This document shows positions 8,494-17,260 of a stretch of DNA of 64,000 bases, piece after piece; within the stretch, counting starts at the first letter, position 1, and every line of letters begins with the position of its first letter. The notes beneath the pieces are model-generated. The model had not been told where the DNA came from and made no database searches. It worked only from the letters and a program-made list of their open reading frames with translations. The stretch covers positions 9,428,580 through 9,492,579 of the forward strand of contig NZ_AP025018.1 in NCBI RefSeq assembly GCF_019977735.1. Reading direction: 5' to 3'. This stretch comes from Calothrix sp. PCC 7716. Its GTDB lineage: Bacteria > Cyanobacteriota > Cyanobacteriia > Cyanobacteriales > Nostocaceae. The position numbers and the translations under genes were made by a program.

Positions 8494-9219
8494 ATGTCAA
8501 CTTTTGTCTTGGTTCACGGCTCGTGGCATGATGGTTCTGCTTTCCAAGCGGTCATCAAACATCTTGAAGCAAAAGGACATCAAGCTTTTGCCCCCACAAT
8601 CAAAGGGCATGGTAAAGGCGTGAATAAAAACGTCAACCATGCTGAATGCACGCAATCGATAGTCGATTACATTGTTGACAAAGACTTAACTGATATCGTT
8701 CTATTAGGGCATAGTTTTGGCGGTACAATTATTACTAAAGTTGCCGAAGCGATTAGTGAGCGCATTAGACGGCTTATTTTCTTCGATGCTTTTGTCCTCA
8801 ATGATGGTGAGAGCCTCACAGATAATATCCCACCCAACTCTCAAGTCTTATTCGACAAGCTGGCTTTTGAATCAGACGATCATACGATGATGATGCCTTT
8901 TGAGATTTGGCGAGAAATGTTTCTCAACGACGCTGACCTCCAACTGGCTCAATCGAGTTACGCACAATTATCGTCTGAACCGTATCAACCGTGGATTGAC
9001 AAGTTGGACTTGAAGTTGTTTTACTCGCTGCCCATTCCTAAAAGTTACCTTTACTGCACAGAAGACAACACCCTTCCTCAAGGCGAGTGGGGCTGGCATC
9101 CAAGAATGTCAAACCGCTTGGGGCAATTTCGGCTTGTGCAAATGCCCGGTGGCCATGAGGTGATGTTTTCTAACCCTATTGGTTTAGCAGAAAAGATTAT
9201 TATGGCAGGGCGCGACTAG
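8494..9219 (+). CDS. alpha/beta hydrolase
   Basis: A 241-residue alpha/beta-hydrolase starting MSTFVLVHGSWHDGSAF, with the oxyanion-loop HG, the nucleophile elbow GHSFGG and a C-terminal catalytic histidine in MPGGHEVMFS; an acid residue is expected after the sixth strand (CTEDNTLP). This resembles the esterase/salicylate-esterase-like branch (hydroxynitrile lyase type). ATG 8482 is also in frame; 8494 matches the family start. No strong ribosome site is seen. It lies downstream of AraC promoter copy 1 and upstream of a GMC oxidoreductase. The first ten codons recur, fused to another gene, at 15159. Confidence 0.85.
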   Translation: MSTFVLVHGSWHDGSAFQAVIKHLEAKGHQAFAPTIKGHGKGVNKNVNHAECTQSIVDYIVDKDLTDIVLLGHSFGGTIITKVAEAISERIRRLIFFDAFVLNDGESLTDNIPPNSQVLFDKLAFESDDHTMMMPFEIWREMFLNDADLQLAQSSYAQLSSEPYQPWIDKLDLKLFYSLPIPKSYLYCTEDNTLPQGEWGWHPRMSNRLGQFRLVQMPGGHEVMFSNPIGLAEKIIMAGRD

Positions 9220-9466
9220 CATAATAAAGCTAGGTAAAAAACAAAAAATCTAATTTTTACCACTTAATTTTTATGCTAGGTTTCCCCATACAGAAAAATG
9301 CCCAATATTTTTGCAGAGATTTTTAGCAGATACAAATGTTCTGATTATAATAATGTACTTGAAGAATATAGGTGCAACAAAACAAGCCGAACAACATCTC
9401 TACGTCCGCTTGCAGTTCCCACGTAATATTCTTCACAGGACATTTTGTAAACATAATGAAAATTCC

Positions 9467-11011
9467 ATGACTCAATATGACTATGTTGTTATTGGTGCAG
9501 GTTCGGCTGGTTGCGTTGTCGCTAATCGTTTGACCAAAGACCACCAAACAACTGTGTTGTTACTAGAAGCTGGAAATCCGGATACAAAACCGGAGATTCA
9601 AATTCCAGCAGAATATCTAAAATTAATCTGTTCCGAGGTAGACTGGGGCTATTTTTCTGAACCAGAACCATACTTAGATGATCGCAAAATGTTTTATTCC
9701 GGTGGCAAAGTCTTGGGTGGCAGTAGTTCGATTAATAACATGCTCTATGTGCGAGGGAATTCTCGCGATTATGACCACTGGCAGTCATTGGGCAACTTCG
9801 GTTGGAGTTATCAGGATGTTTTGCCCTACTTCAAAAAATCTGAGCATTACTCGCGCGGTGCCGACGCATATCATGGTGTTGATGGCGAGTTAAACGTTAC
9901 CGACCAAGAGGCGCCTGCTACTGTCTCCCAAAGATTTGTAGAGGCGTGTGTGTTACTGGGATATGACTATAATCCTGATTTCAACGCTACTAAGCAGAGA
10001 GGAGTTGGGCTGTTCCAGTTAAACATTAAAGATGCTCGGCGCCATAGTGCTGCGACTGCCTTTCTCTCGCCCATTAAAAAGCGCCCCAATTTGAATGTCA
10101 AAACGGGAGCATTGGTAACTCGGTTGTTGTTTGAAGGCGCCCGCGCGGTTGGGGTGGAATATCTACATGAGGGAACACTGCACCAAGCCAGGGTTAACCA
10201 AGAAGTAATTTTAAGTGCAGGCACGATTAATTCGCCCAAGCTGCTGCTGCAATCAGGCATTGGGGCTGCTAAATCCTTACAAGCAAGGGGCATTTCTGTC
10301 GTGGTTGATCTACCTGGGGTAGGTAAAAACTTGCAAGATCATATCGTTGTTCCTGTAGCATATATGTCAACTCAGAACATAGACTTGGCGATAACTAGTA
10401 GTGGAACTGAAGCTGGATTGTTTTTGCATAGCGAGGGGAATTTAGACGCGGCGCCAGATTTAGAGATTATGTTTTCTCCCATTCATGAAGCAGTTCCTAG
10501 CTCTTACTACTGTTGTTCAGGATTCATCGGTTCAGTTGTGTTGATGCATCCTCACAATATTGGCAGTGTCAGTTTGCGACCTACCAAAGGTAATGCGAAA
10601 AGAACACCTGACCCTCAAGATAAACCAGTAATTCGGCTTAACTATCTGCAAAATCAATCCGATGTGCGTCTTCTAACTGCCGGAGTTAAATTAATCCGCC
10701 AATTATTTGAAGAAAATGCTTTTGATGAGTTTCGTGGTGAGGAAATTGCACCAGGTTCCCAGGTTCAAAGTGATGAAGCCTTTGAAGTGTACATCCGAGA
10801 AATTTGCAGTCCAGGCAATCATGCCGTTGGCACCTGCAAAATGGGTATTGACCGAATGGCAGTCGTAGACCCCGAACTACGAGTACACGGAGTTGAAGGG
10901 TTGCGGGTTGTGGATGCCTCGATTATGCCAACTTTAATCACGGGAGATACAAACGCAGCCACCATAATGATTGGCGAAAAAGCAGCCGATTTAATTAAAG
11001 CCGCAAACTGA
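9467..11011 (+). CDS. GMC-family FAD-dependent oxidoreductase (choline dehydrogenase-like)
   Basis: A 514-residue glucose-methanol-choline oxidoreductase. The start MTQYDYVVIGAGSAGCVVAN contains the dinucleotide-binding GxGxxG; the GMC signature GGKVLGGSSSINNMLYVRG and the C-terminal GTCKMG and DASIMPTLITGDTNAA are present. The usual catalytic WHPVGTCKMG reads NHAVGTCKMG here, so the His is kept but the Trp and Pro are replaced. The frame is open back to 9311, but that extension has no family similarity, so ATG 9467 is preferred. It would oxidise an alcohol with FAD. A paralogue with the same pattern is at 15159-16727. Confidence 0.88.
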   Translation: MTQYDYVVIGAGSAGCVVANRLTKDHQTTVLLLEAGNPDTKPEIQIPAEYLKLICSEVDWGYFSEPEPYLDDRKMFYSGGKVLGGSSSINNMLYVRGNSRDYDHWQSLGNFGWSYQDVLPYFKKSEHYSRGADAYHGVDGELNVTDQEAPATVSQRFVEACVLLGYDYNPDFNATKQRGVGLFQLNIKDARRHSAATAFLSPIKKRPNLNVKTGALVTRLLFEGARAVGVEYLHEGTLHQARVNQEVILSAGTINSPKLLLQSGIGAAKSLQARGISVVVDLPGVGKNLQDHIVVPVAYMSTQNIDLAITSSGTEAGLFLHSEGNLDAAPDLEIMFSPIHEAVPSSYYCCSGFIGSVVLMHPHNIGSVSLRPTKGNAKRTPDPQDKPVIRLNYLQNQSDVRLLTAGVKLIRQLFEENAFDEFRGEEIAPGSQVQSDEAFEVYIREICSPGNHAVGTCKMGIDRMAVVDPELRVHGVEGLRVVDASIMPTLITGDTNAATIMIGEKAADLIKAAN

Positions 11012-11026
11012 TAGATAAAAGTGCAT

Positions 11027-11136
11027 TAATAATTAGTTTATGCCTTTAGGTAGATGAAAAATTAAATTTTGAGAGCAAAAATTAAGTATTTAATAATTAG
11101 TTTGTTTCTTTAGATAGATGCAAATTTAAATTTTGA
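11027..11136. repeat. 64-bp direct repeat, two imperfect units
   Basis: TAATAATTAGTTT starts units at 11027 and 11091. Both continue with CTTTAG-TAGATG and AAATTAAATTTTGA-like bases. It lies between the GMC gene stop and the araC gene, in an otherwise empty AT-rich 280-bp gap that also carries one GGCGCC near 11194. It may be part of the araC promoter region. Confidence 0.5.
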
Positions 11137-11292
11137 TATCTATGGCTAAATAGTCCAACCTAGTTTGAATAGCAATATTCTTTTATATTTGCGGCGCCAT
11201 CCATAAGAGATATTAAATGTTTACGCACACCTTGAACACCAAATTTAAAATTTTAATAAAATTGGCACTATTATTCAATCGGGGTAAGTCAA

Positions 11293-12207
11293 ATGCTGAA
11301 AACAAAATCTGTGACAAGTAGCCTCCTTAGATCAAACGAACTAAGCGAACGGTTGAATAAAACTCTAATGCTATCCAGTCGGCAACTGGGCTGGAATGGT
11401 ATTTTGGTTGAGCATTGCGAAACTCCTTCAGCTTCATCCTTTGAAATGGAACTTCCCGCTGTATCGGATCATTGGCTCAATTTACCTCTAGGGCGTCCCA
11501 GTTCTTTGATCCAAAAACGCGATAACGTAAAGCATGATTCAATTGTTCAAAAAGGTGACACTATCCTTATTCCTGCTGGACAACCAAGTTACTGGTGTCA
11601 GCCCGAAGCTAGCATCTGCTCTGCCCTGCACATTTGCTTAGAACCGAAGTTGATCGAACAAATTGCTACTGCATCCGAAATTGATCCTCTTCAATTCAAC
11701 CTCGTGAACTGTTTCCATAAGCAAGATTTACAACTTCATAATATTGCAATGCTGTTTTTAGCTGAATTGCGCTCAGATTGTATCATGGGGCGATTATATG
11801 TCGAATCATTAATTCAAATTTTAGTCATTCATCTGTTGCGAAATTATTCTAGTGTAACCCAAACTATTACATCTGAGAAACAAAGCTTAAATCGTACCCA
11901 GTTGCAGCAGGCAATTGACTATATTCACGCTTACATTGACCGAGATTTATCACTGGGAGAAATTGCAGAAGTCGTCAATATTAGCCCTACTTATTTTGCT
12001 AGCTTATTCAAACGTGCTATAGGTACTTCTCCTCATCAGTATGTCATTCAACAACGAGTTCAACAGGCAAAATTGCTGCTGTCGAAAACGGATTTGGCGA
12101 TTGCTGACATTGCTTTACAAGTAGGTTTTTCCAGCCAAAGCCATTTGACGCAACAATTTAAGCGACTTACTGGAGTGACACCAAAGCAGGTTCGCGCCTT
12201 ACCATAA
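11293..12207 (+). CDS. AraC-family transcriptional regulator
   Basis: A 304-residue regulator. Residues 1-190 form an unclassified sensing domain with no signal peptide. The last 100 residues carry two helix-turn-helix motifs: LSLGEIAEVVNISPTYFASL and IADIALQVGFSSQSHLTQQF, ending PKQVRALP. GGGGTAAG before ATG 11293 supports the start. The nine promoter modules described below have the two-half-site layout expected for an AraC dimer, and one (12206) lies straight after this gene. Duplicated fragments of its 3' end occur at about 8109, 13443, 17484 and 25425, and a stand-alone DNA-binding half at 44947. Its effector is unknown; redox or aromatic compounds would fit the neighbouring enzymes (inference). 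Confidence 0.9.
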   Translation: MLKTKSVTSSLLRSNELSERLNKTLMLSSRQLGWNGILVEHCETPSASSFEMELPAVSDHWLNLPLGRPSSLIQKRDNVKHDSIVQKGDTILIPAGQPSYWCQPEASICSALHICLEPKLIEQIATASEIDPLQFNLVNCFHKQDLQLHNIAMLFLAELRSDCIMGRLYVESLIQILVIHLLRNYSSVTQTITSEKQSLNRTQLQQAIDYIHAYIDRDLSLGEIAEVVNISPTYFASLFKRAIGTSPHQYVIQQRVQQAKLLLSKTDLAIADIALQVGFSSQSHLTQQFKRLTGVTPKQVRALP

Positions 12208-12266
12208 GAATCTGATAAAATTTCGTAAAAATCTGAAAGAAGTTGAGCATTATAACTAAATATACT
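12206..12266 (+). promoter_or_regulatory. AraC-type promoter module, copy 2
   Basis: AAGAATCTGA at 12206-12215 and AAAAATCTGA at 12227-12236 are 21 bp apart; TATACT at 12261-12266 is the -10 candidate, 34 bp after the second start. The first half-site overlaps the araC stop codon. It precedes the dehydrogenase at 12336. Confidence 0.75.
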
Positions 12267-12335
12267 TCAGATAGATAGAATTTTGCCGCTCACTGGACAG
12301 GGTGTACTAATTAACGTAGTATTTTGGAGGCTGAT

Positions 12336-13301
12336 ATGGAGTTTATGCAAGCTGCGGTACTGACCGCTTTTGGTAGACCCGAAGTATTTGAATTTCAAAA
12401 CATACCTAAGCCAGTTCCTTCTTCTACCCAAGTTTTGGTACGAGTACATGCGACCTCGATCAATCCTGTTGATTATCAAACTCGTCGGGGTGACTACAAA
12501 GATTTAGTTCGTCTCCCTGCAATTATTGGAGTTGATGTTTCGGGTGTGATTGAAGCCATTGGAGAAGCAGTAACCAGTTTCAAGGTAGGAGATGAAGTTT
12601 ACTACTCACCCCAGATTTTTGGAGAGTTTGGTAGTTATGCTCAATACCACGTTGCAGAGGAAAGCATTGTTGCAGTTAAGCCGATTAATTTGACCCATGT
12701 TGAGGCAGCTTGTTTTCCGTTGGCAGGAGGAACTGCTTGGGATTGCCTTGTAACCAGGGGGAATTTACAAGTCGGTGAGACGGTTCTAATTCATGCTGGA
12801 GCGGGTGGAGTCGGTTCTATGGCAATTCAACTAGCGAAAGCAATGGGTGCTTATGTATTTACAACATGCAGTGCAGAAAATTTTGACTTTGTTAAGAAGC
12901 TGGGTGCAGATTATCCCATCGACTACAAGCATGAAAATTATATTGAAGTGATTTATAGAGAAACTAACGGTCGCGGTGTTGATTTGGTTTTAGACACGGT
13001 TGGAGGAGATACAATTGAACGTAGCTCAGAAGTAATTCATCCGTTTGGCAAACTTGTCACAATTGTCGATACTGCAACTCCTCAAATACTTCTTGATGCT
13101 TGGGGTAAAAATTTGACTATTCACTTCGTTTTTAGTCCTCAGTATGGGGGCAAATTGGACGCACTGAGGAACCTGATTGAACGCTACCAAATTCGACCAG
13201 TAATTGATTCAGTTTTGCCTTGGAGTGACATAGTTCAAGCTCATCAACGTTTAGAAAAGGGAGGAATGCGAGGCAAAATTGTACTGCAATTGGCTGAGTG
13301 A
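12336..13301 (+). CDS. medium-chain dehydrogenase/quinone reductase-like protein
   Basis: A 321-residue zinc-independent medium-chain dehydrogenase. The N-terminal GroES-like domain (VLVRVHATSINPVDYQTRRG, PAIIGVDVSGVIEAIG) lacks the catalytic zinc cysteine/histidine set. The nucleotide-binding motif is AGAGGVGSMAIQLAKAMGA. It would reduce quinones or enones with NADPH. GGAGG five bases before ATG 12336 fixes the start (TTG 12324 is a frame extension). It is directly under promoter copy 2 and the araC gene, so it is the best direct target candidate of that regulator. Confidence 0.88.
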   Translation: MEFMQAAVLTAFGRPEVFEFQNIPKPVPSSTQVLVRVHATSINPVDYQTRRGDYKDLVRLPAIIGVDVSGVIEAIGEAVTSFKVGDEVYYSPQIFGEFGSYAQYHVAEESIVAVKPINLTHVEAACFPLAGGTAWDCLVTRGNLQVGETVLIHAGAGGVGSMAIQLAKAMGAYVFTTCSAENFDFVKKLGADYPIDYKHENYIEVIYRETNGRGVDLVLDTVGGDTIERSSEVIHPFGKLVTIVDTATPQILLDAWGKNLTIHFVFSPQYGGKLDALRNLIERYQIRPVIDSVLPWSDIVQAHQRLEKGGMRGKIVLQLAE

Positions 13302-13361
13302 TAAACCTGAACATTAATCTTCTAAGAGTACTCCAATTAAAAAAATGTCCCAGAATAAGCA

Positions 13362-13392
13362 TTGTAGGATAGGCGTCTCGCCTGTCCTACAA
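13362..13392. repeat. dispersed hairpin repeat
   Basis: TTGTAGGATAGGCG pairs with CGCCTGTCCTACAA (one mismatch) around a short loop. Such GTAGG-AGGCG...CGCC-CCTAC hairpins are common interspersed repeats in Nostocales genomes. It lies just after the dehydrogenase stop and could also act in 3'-end formation. Confidence 0.6.
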
Positions 13393-13459
13393 ATACACCG
13401 ACATCTGAGACAGATATGTTACGGTACGGGAGAATTTTTTTAGGTTCGTGCTTTACCAT

Positions 13460-13520
13460 AAAAATCTGATAAAGCTTTGTAAGAATCTGAAAGAAATCGA
13501 ATGTTAGAGCTTATTACAAT
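13460..13520 (+). promoter_or_regulatory. AraC-type promoter module, copy 3
   Basis: AAAAATCTGA (13460-13469) and AAGAATCTGA (13481-13490), 21 bp apart; TACAAT at 13515-13520. Directly before it, AGGTTCGTGCTTTACCATAA (about 13442-13461) is a copy of the last codons and stop of araC. It closely matches copy 1, including the bases after the -10, and precedes the small membrane protein. Confidence 0.7.
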
Positions 13521-13634
13521 TGGTGAGAGTAAGGGAATAAACTTGAATTGCTCCTGGTAGTGGCAGCAAAGCATTAAATGTATCAAACTTATTGTTCAGT
13601 AACGTTAAAATAATAAATTTTAGTAGGTATAATT

Positions 13635-13835
13635 ATGAATGATAATTCTGTATTTGTAATATTTATTGTCTTTGGATGTATGTGGCTGTTGATGGGGGTT
13701 GGTGGTGTTATTGCGTTGATGAAAATGGATGGTCAGGAGATAAGGTTTAGTAAAACTGCGCTTGTTGTTGTTATCCCTATTATTGTACCAATTATAGTTA
13801 CTCTTACTTATGCTGCAATTAGGGGCACATTTTAA
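13635..13835 (+). CDS. small two-helix membrane protein
   Basis: A 66-residue protein with two hydrophobic helices (about residues 5-28 and 41-61) separated by a short charged loop. Signals for a real gene: AGGT-like bases before ATG 13635, promoter copy 3 upstream, and a hydrophobic pattern maintained with normal codon use. I do not recognise a family. It would sit in the inner or thylakoid membrane. Confidence 0.5.
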   Translation: MNDNSVFVIFIVFGCMWLLMGVGGVIALMKMDGQEIRFSKTALVVVIPIIVPIIVTLTYAAIRGTF

Positions 13836-13913
13836 CTTAAAGAGCGAAAATGTAAAAGCTCTCCTTTCTTAATTTTGCGTTATGCAGCGCCTTTGCGGTT
13901 CGTTACTATATAT

Positions 13914-13990
13914 GTTGGGTTCCGCTGTCGCTCCAACGGCACTTTGCTCAACGGGGGAAACCCCCGCACGCAAGTGCCTCCCCAACCTAC
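13914..13990. repeat. nested palindromic repeat
   Basis: Nested pairs GTTGGG/CCCAAC, GGCACTT/AAGTGCC and GGGGG/CCCCC form one long folded structure. Repeats of this look (a GTTGGGTTTCG...CCAACCTAC hairpin) are scattered through filamentous cyanobacterial genomes. It occupies the gap between the small membrane gene and the rearranged segment at 14024; nothing else is seen there. Confidence 0.6.
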
Positions 13991-14023
13991 GTATTTTGCG
14001 TGTTTTATTTTTTGGCGTTAGTT

Positions 14024-14298
14024 GCAAATAACACTAGTATTACATCTGGTTGATTTTCACTCATAAGGCGCCATTTCTAAGTGGAAAGGTGTTGTAAATA
14101 ATCTTAGTCATGGTGATACGGTAACTGTATCGAAATATTTAGTACGGGAATATCAGCAAGTTGGTCAAATAGAAAATGCAATTCAAACTCGCGCATCAAC
14201 TTGTCGCGTACTATAAAAAACAGGCGCCCATAATATTGGATCGCTTCATTATGGCAAGTTGATGATGAATCCACAGCTAGATTAATTGGCAGTTTTTA
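14024..14298 (+). pseudogene. chimeric remnant: 25.3-kb fragment joined to deleted TPR-CHAT gene copy
   Basis: Three pieces are joined. Bases 14024-14066 match 25307-25356. From the GGCGCC at 14067 the sequence follows the TPR-CHAT gene from 29919 to 30080 with a few changes, including several that break the frame. At the next GGCGCC (14223) it jumps to 32184, the CHAT end of that gene, and runs to the ribosome-binding region of the SDR at 14310. Both internal joints and the left edge fall on GGCGCC, so about 2.1 kb was removed between two copies of that word. Confidence 0.85.
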
Positions 14299-14309
14299 GG
14301 AGAAACAGA

Positions 14310-15065
14310 ATGATACTTCAGGATAAAGTGGCGTTAGTCACTGGAGGAACAACGGGAATTGGCAGAGCAACGGCGATCGCATTCGGTGCTGCTGGAGCAA
14401 AGGTAGTATTCTCAGGCAGACGCGATGCAGAAGGTGAAAAAACTGCCAAACTGATTCATGAAACAGGCGCTGAATGTTTATATGTCCATTCAGATGCCTC
14501 GAATGAGGAAGAGATCAAAGCGTTAGTCCTTCATACCGTTGCAACCTACGGACGACTCGACTGTGCTTTCAATAGTGCAGGCATCGAAGGATTCCTCAAG
14601 CCGCTGCACGAACAGTCAATTGAGGATTTTGACAAACTGATGGCGATTAACGTGCGGGGACTGTTTTTGTGCATGAAGTACGAAATTCAGCACATGCTGA
14701 CTCAAGGTTCTGGCGTGATTGTGAATAACTCCTCAGCAGCAGGCTTGGTTGGATTTCCAGTAAGCTCTCCTTACAACGCGAGTAAACATGCAGTCATGGG
14801 GCTAACGCGATCCGCAGCGTTGGACTATGCAAAACAGGGCATTCGGATTAATGCAGTGAATGCTGGACTCATAAAGACCGAGATGATGGAACGCACACTC
14901 AGTCAATTAGGTAGCACAGTTGATTATCTGGCATCTCTGGTTCCAATGGGGCGCGTCGGTCAGGCAGAGGAAATTGCTCAGGCGGTTGTGTTCCTTTGCT
15001 CTGATGCTGCTAGCTATATCACTGGACAACCCTTCGCGATTGATGGCGGATATACAGCGAGTTAA
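14310..15065 (+). CDS. short-chain dehydrogenase/reductase (SDR)
   Basis: A 251-residue classical SDR: cofactor loop TGGTTGIGRA, NNSSAAG with the catalytic serine, YNASK catalytic Tyr/Lys, and C-terminal GQPFAIDGG. GRRDAEG after strand two suggests NADPH preference. AGGAG seven bases before ATG 14310 fixes the start; the frame extends to 14286 only through remnant DNA. A HIP1 site (GCGATCGC) lies at 14373-14380. It appears to start a run SDR-GMC-VOC. The first 40 bases plus ribosome site recur as a fragment at 28892-28939. Confidence 0.9.
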   Translation: MILQDKVALVTGGTTGIGRATAIAFGAAGAKVVFSGRRDAEGEKTAKLIHETGAECLYVHSDASNEEEIKALVLHTVATYGRLDCAFNSAGIEGFLKPLHEQSIEDFDKLMAINVRGLFLCMKYEIQHMLTQGSGVIVNNSSAAGLVGFPVSSPYNASKHAVMGLTRSAALDYAKQGIRINAVNAGLIKTEMMERTLSQLGSTVDYLASLVPMGRVGQAEEIAQAVVFLCSDAASYITGQPFAIDGGYTAS

Positions 15066-15158
15066 TTTTCGATCGTCAATGGTGAACTCACAGCGAACCG
15101 ATCCATTTCAAGAGAGAACAAATGAGCTTGATTTTCAAATCGCAACTAAAGGAATTCT

Positions 15159-16727
15159 ATGTCAATTTTTGTCTTAGTTCATGGTTCTCACAGTGCTGCT
15201 TTTGATTATATTGTGATTGGCGCCGGTTCAGCAGGCTGCGTTGTTGCCAACCGTCTTACAGAAGACCCTAATACTAAAGTATTGCTGCTCGAAGCGGGTA
15301 GTCCTGATACCAAGCCAGAACTTCAAGTTCCGAACTTATGGCCTACTAAACTCTTAGGCTCGGAAGTGGACTGGGCATACTTAACTGAAGGGGAACCTTA
15401 CTTAAATAACCGCAAAATTTTATCTTCACGCGGTAAAGTTTTGGGCGGCAGCAGTTCGATTAATGGCATGATTTATATACGAGGCAATCAGCGCGACTAC
15501 GATAGCTGGCAAGCGTTAGGTAATATTGGTTGGAGTTATCAGGATGTCTTGCCTTACTTCAAGAAATCGGAAAACCAGCAGCGAGGAGCATCGTTATTTC
15601 ACGGGGTTGATGGACCACTTAGCATCACAGATCCACTCAAAGCTGCAAAAGTGTCGCAACTCTTTGTGGAAGCCGCTCAAGAACAGGGCTATGAGCAAAA
15701 TCCCGACTTTAATGGCGTACAGCAGGAAGGTGCAGGACTTTACCAAGTGACCGTAAAAGATGGCAAACGCCAAAGTACAGCAGTGGCATTTCTGCGTCCA
15801 ATTAAAGATCGCCCTAACTTGACCATTCAAACAGGAGCATTGGTGACTCGTTTACTCTTTGAGGGAAAGCGCGCGGTAGGGGTAGTGTATGTTCAAAACG
15901 GAACGGAGTATACTGTTAGGGTCAACTCCGAAGTGATTTTGAGTGCTGGCGCCTTCGATTCTCCTAAACTGCTCATGCTTTCTGGAATTGGACCAGCTGA
16001 ACATCTGCGGGCAGTAGGCATTCCTGTAGTTCTTGATTTGCCGGGTGTCGGTCAAAATCTTCAAGATCACCCGCTTGCCGTTATTGCCTACCAGTCTACT
16101 ACTGACATACCACTTGCGCCAAGTAGTAATGGGGGAGAGGCTGGGTTATTTCTGCATGTCAACAATAATTTAGATGCGGCGCCTAATTTACAATTTACAA
16201 TTGTTCCGATTTTATATGTCGATCCTGCCTATGCACGTTCTGGTCCGGCATTCACCCTTCCCTTTTACATCACCCGTCCCGAAAGTCGTGGTAGTGTAAC
16301 ACTACGTTCCTCCTCCCCCTTTGACCCACCGTTGATTCGGGTCAACTATCTTCAGAAAGAATCTGATATGCAACTGATGGTTGAAGGACTTAAAATTTTG
16401 CGTCAAATTGTGTACTCTGATGCGTTTAATGAGTTTCGAGGCGAGGAAATTGCTCCAGGGAGTTCCGTGCATAGTGACAAAGCAATCGAAGATTATATTC
16501 GGCAAACGTGTGGTACAGCATGGCATCCTGTTGGGACGTGCAAAATGGGTATTGATCAAATGGCGGTTGTCGATCCTCAACTCAAGGTACGGGGGATTGA
16601 AGGGTTACGAGTTGTTGATGCATCGATTATGCCAACTATGATCACAGGAAACACAAATGCATCAACAATTATGATTGGAGAAAAGGCTGCTGATTTGATA
16701 AAAGTTGGAACAAAATTGCCCCAATGA
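15159..16727 (+). CDS. GMC-family FAD-dependent oxidoreductase with foreign first codons
   Basis: A 522-residue paralogue of the protein at 9467-11011 with an intact catalytic AWHPVGTCKMG, the GxGxxG in YIVIGAGSAGCVVANRL, and GGSSSINGMIYIRG. Oddly, it begins MSIFVLVHGS, which is the start of an alpha/beta hydrolase (compare MSTFVLVHGS at 8494), followed by HSAAFDYIVIG. So a deletion or fusion placed the hydrolase translation start in frame with the GMC body; AAAGGA before ATG 15159 comes with it. The protein may still work because the first ten residues lie before the FAD-binding fold. Alcohol substrate unknown. Confidence 0.88.
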   Translation: MSIFVLVHGSHSAAFDYIVIGAGSAGCVVANRLTEDPNTKVLLLEAGSPDTKPELQVPNLWPTKLLGSEVDWAYLTEGEPYLNNRKILSSRGKVLGGSSSINGMIYIRGNQRDYDSWQALGNIGWSYQDVLPYFKKSENQQRGASLFHGVDGPLSITDPLKAAKVSQLFVEAAQEQGYEQNPDFNGVQQEGAGLYQVTVKDGKRQSTAVAFLRPIKDRPNLTIQTGALVTRLLFEGKRAVGVVYVQNGTEYTVRVNSEVILSAGAFDSPKLLMLSGIGPAEHLRAVGIPVVLDLPGVGQNLQDHPLAVIAYQSTTDIPLAPSSNGGEAGLFLHVNNNLDAAPNLQFTIVPILYVDPAYARSGPAFTLPFYITRPESRGSVTLRSSSPFDPPLIRVNYLQKESDMQLMVEGLKILRQIVYSDAFNEFRGEEIAPGSSVHSDKAIEDYIRQTCGTAWHPVGTCKMGIDQMAVVDPQLKVRGIEGLRVVDASIMPTMITGNTNASTIMIGEKAADLIKVGTKLPQ

Positions 16728-16761
16728 TGGTGAAGAACATTCACAATTACAGGAGATTCAA

Positions 16762-17235
16762 ATGACAATTTTAACTCAAACATCTTCAACTCTAGGCTCA
16801 AATCCTCTGAGTTCGATGCAAATCGATCATGTTTGCTTGAATGTACCGAACTATGAGGAAACGCTTCAGTGGTATCAAGAAAAGCTAGATGCCACGATCA
16901 AGCGAGAATGGACAGTTGATGTCTTAAGCGACCTGAAACTGGCTTATTTGCAAGTCTATGGATTTCGGATCGAAATTATCGGCAGCACTCAGTCACGCTC
17001 TGGGATGCCCGAAGCTAAAGACCTTGGTGAAGGAGTACGCACGAGCGGCATTGGACATTTTTGTTTGCGTGTTGATGACGTGGATGCGTTACTGGCTGAA
17101 TTGAATCGACGCGGTGTGCCAACCTTTGTTGAATTGGGCAGTTACCCTGATGCTGGAGTTCGGCTCTGTTTTGTGAAGGACAATAACGGCAATCTCATTG
17201 AATTTGTCACTTTTTTGAAAGATTCTGCACAGTAA
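16762..17235 (+). CDS. VOC-family (glyoxalase/bleomycin-resistance-like) protein
   Basis: A 157-residue single VOC module: IDHVCLNVPNYEETLQWYQE, then GIGHFCLRVDDVDALLAEL and the C-terminal FVKDNNGNLIEFV that supplies a metal-ligand glutamate. It would be a metal-dependent lyase, isomerase or dioxygenase-type enzyme. AGGAG seven bases before ATG 16762 fixes the start; the frame runs back into the end of the GMC gene. It follows that gene by 34 bp and is likely in the same transcript. Confidence 0.88.
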   Translation: MTILTQTSSTLGSNPLSSMQIDHVCLNVPNYEETLQWYQEKLDATIKREWTVDVLSDLKLAYLQVYGFRIEIIGSTQSRSGMPEAKDLGEGVRTSGIGHFCLRVDDVDALLAELNRRGVPTFVELGSYPDAGVRLCFVKDNNGNLIEFVTFLKDSAQ

Positions 17236-17260
17236 TTCCTGGAAAAAATCCATATTCAAG

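Noticed and set aside
9311-9466. N-terminal extension of the GMC gene (FLADTNVLI) read as a PIN-domain start
   Set aside because: Too short, no further PIN motifs, and the paralogue starts at the FAD fold; the extension has no ribosome site.
13914-13990. Palindrome considered as a riboswitch
   Set aside because: It is a nested perfect palindrome typical of dispersed repeats, without aptamer-like conserved bases, and lies downstream of a gene.
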